The notes under the pieces were generated by a model. It was not told the origin of the DNA, did no database searches, and saw only the letters and a list, made by a program, of their open reading frames with translations. Position numbers and translations under genes: made by a program. Shown here piece by piece: positions 15,235-15,419 of a stretch of DNA of 15,419 bases (position 1 is its first letter; each line of letters opens with the position of its first letter). Source of the stretch: an uncultured Porphyromonas sp. (GTDB lineage Bacteria > Bacteroidota > Bacteroidia > Bacteroidales > Porphyromonadaceae); contig CAMCJO010000012.1 in NCBI GenBank assembly GCA_945875135.1, positions 1 through 15,419 on the forward strand. The letters run 5' to 3'.

Positions 15235-15324
15235 GGGCTGACGCATTATAATCGCTCTGCCTGGAGCTACACATGAGCGACAAGCGAGGCATAGGTGAAC
15301 TCACTATGTATAATGTGTCAGCCC
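15235..15324 (+). repeat. 16-bp inverted repeat enclosing two hairpins (three-way junction)
   Basis: GGGCTGACGCATTATA at 15235-15250 pairs with TATAATGTGTCAGCCC at 15309-15324. The one difference is a G-U pair in plus-strand RNA. Between the arms are TCGCTC/GAGCGA (15252-15257 with 15275-15280) and the near-palindrome CATAGGTGAACTCACTATG (15290-15308). The fold suggests a structured RNA or a small repeated extragenic element. No transposase is present and no target duplication was seen. Confidence 0.5.
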
Positions 15325-15328
15325 GGCC

Positions 15329-15364
15329 CTCTAATCTCTCCGACCTCTAAACTCTAACCTCTAA
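15329..15364. repeat. Degenerate CTCTAA tandem repeat
   Basis: CTCTAA occurs at 15329, 15345, 15352 and 15359. The last three copies have a 7-base period and a degenerate CTCTCCG lies between the first two. I recall similar TTAGAG-rich strings between genes in related genera; function unknown. The remaining bases to 15419 show no gene I can support. Confidence 0.5.
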
Positions 15365-15419
15365 TCCCTGTTTACATATCTTTACGGGGAAATTCGTCCG
15401 ATTCCCTCCTTTCTCGAAT

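Noticed and set aside
15022..15246. A 74-residue minus-strand open frame in the intergenic region
   Set aside because: It runs through the promoter box, the palindrome and part of the inverted repeat, has no recognisable domain and no gene-like context. It is better explained as chance translation of regulatory DNA.
15234..15290. tRNA-like D-arm on the minus strand (TAGCTC...GAGC followed by a 7-nt-loop hairpin)
   Set aside because: The loop lacks the invariant U33, there is no T-arm with a TTCGA-like loop, and no 3' strand pairs with the would-be acceptor stem. It is not a tRNA.
15234..15330. Start of a tmRNA (GGGGCTGA on the plus strand)
   Set aside because: Only the first bases resemble tmRNA. 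No tag reading frame or matching 3' end follows, and the 3' arm is used by the local inverted repeat.
15377..15384. TATCTTTA as a plus-strand promoter box
   Set aside because: The last base differs from the TAnnTTTG consensus, no upstream TTTG at the right spacing was seen, and no downstream gene is inside the window.

Overview
The window is an anaerobic lysine-fermentation locus. It holds fifteen protein-coding genes, all on the minus strand and transcribed from right to left. Together they encode the route from L-lysine through beta-lysine, 3,5-diaminohexanoate and crotonyl-CoA to butyrate and acetate. The gene set, the order and the Bacteroidota-type promoter box (TAnnTTTG) at the right end suggest an asaccharolytic, amino-acid-fermenting member of Bacteroidota. 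Porphyromonas is the best guess, from recall of similar clusters in that genus. There is no rRNA or other phylogenetic marker to prove it.

Layout from right to left, in the direction of transcription. Bases 14944-15419 are non-coding. They contain a degenerate CTCTAA repeat, a 16-bp inverted repeat that can fold as a three-way junction, a small palindrome, a TACCTTTG promoter box and a leader of about 235 nt. Then come atoD (CoA-transferase subunit), kal, kce and kdd, which are the late lysine steps. A strong hairpin follows kdd directly. Next are kamA (lysine 2,3-aminomutase), kamB and kamC (predicted reactivase for the B12 mutase), and kamD and kamE (lysine 5,6-aminomutase). The last group is atoA (the other CoA-transferase subunit), an acyl-CoA dehydrogenase, etfB, etfA, a crotonase and 3-hydroxybutyryl-CoA dehydrogenase. 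The left end (1-166) carries back-to-back hairpins that look like convergent terminators.

How the genes work together. KamA makes L-beta-lysine. KamDE, kept active by KamB and KamC, makes 3,5-diaminohexanoate. Kdd oxidises and deaminates it to 3-keto-5-aminohexanoate. Kce splits this with acetyl-CoA into acetoacetate and 3-aminobutyryl-CoA, and Kal removes ammonia to give crotonyl-CoA. The dehydrogenase with EtfAB reduces crotonyl-CoA to butyryl-CoA. AtoDA swaps CoA onto acetoacetate and releases butyrate. The acetoacetyl-CoA can go to two acetyl-CoA through a thiolase that is not in this window, or through Hbd and the crotonase to a second crotonyl-CoA. No lysine transporter, regulator or thiolase is present here.

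The pathway is known. The least explained parts are the KamB/KamC pair, the intra-cluster hairpins and the structured right-hand intergenic region. I see no CRISPR array, prophage, insertion sequence or intact tRNA.
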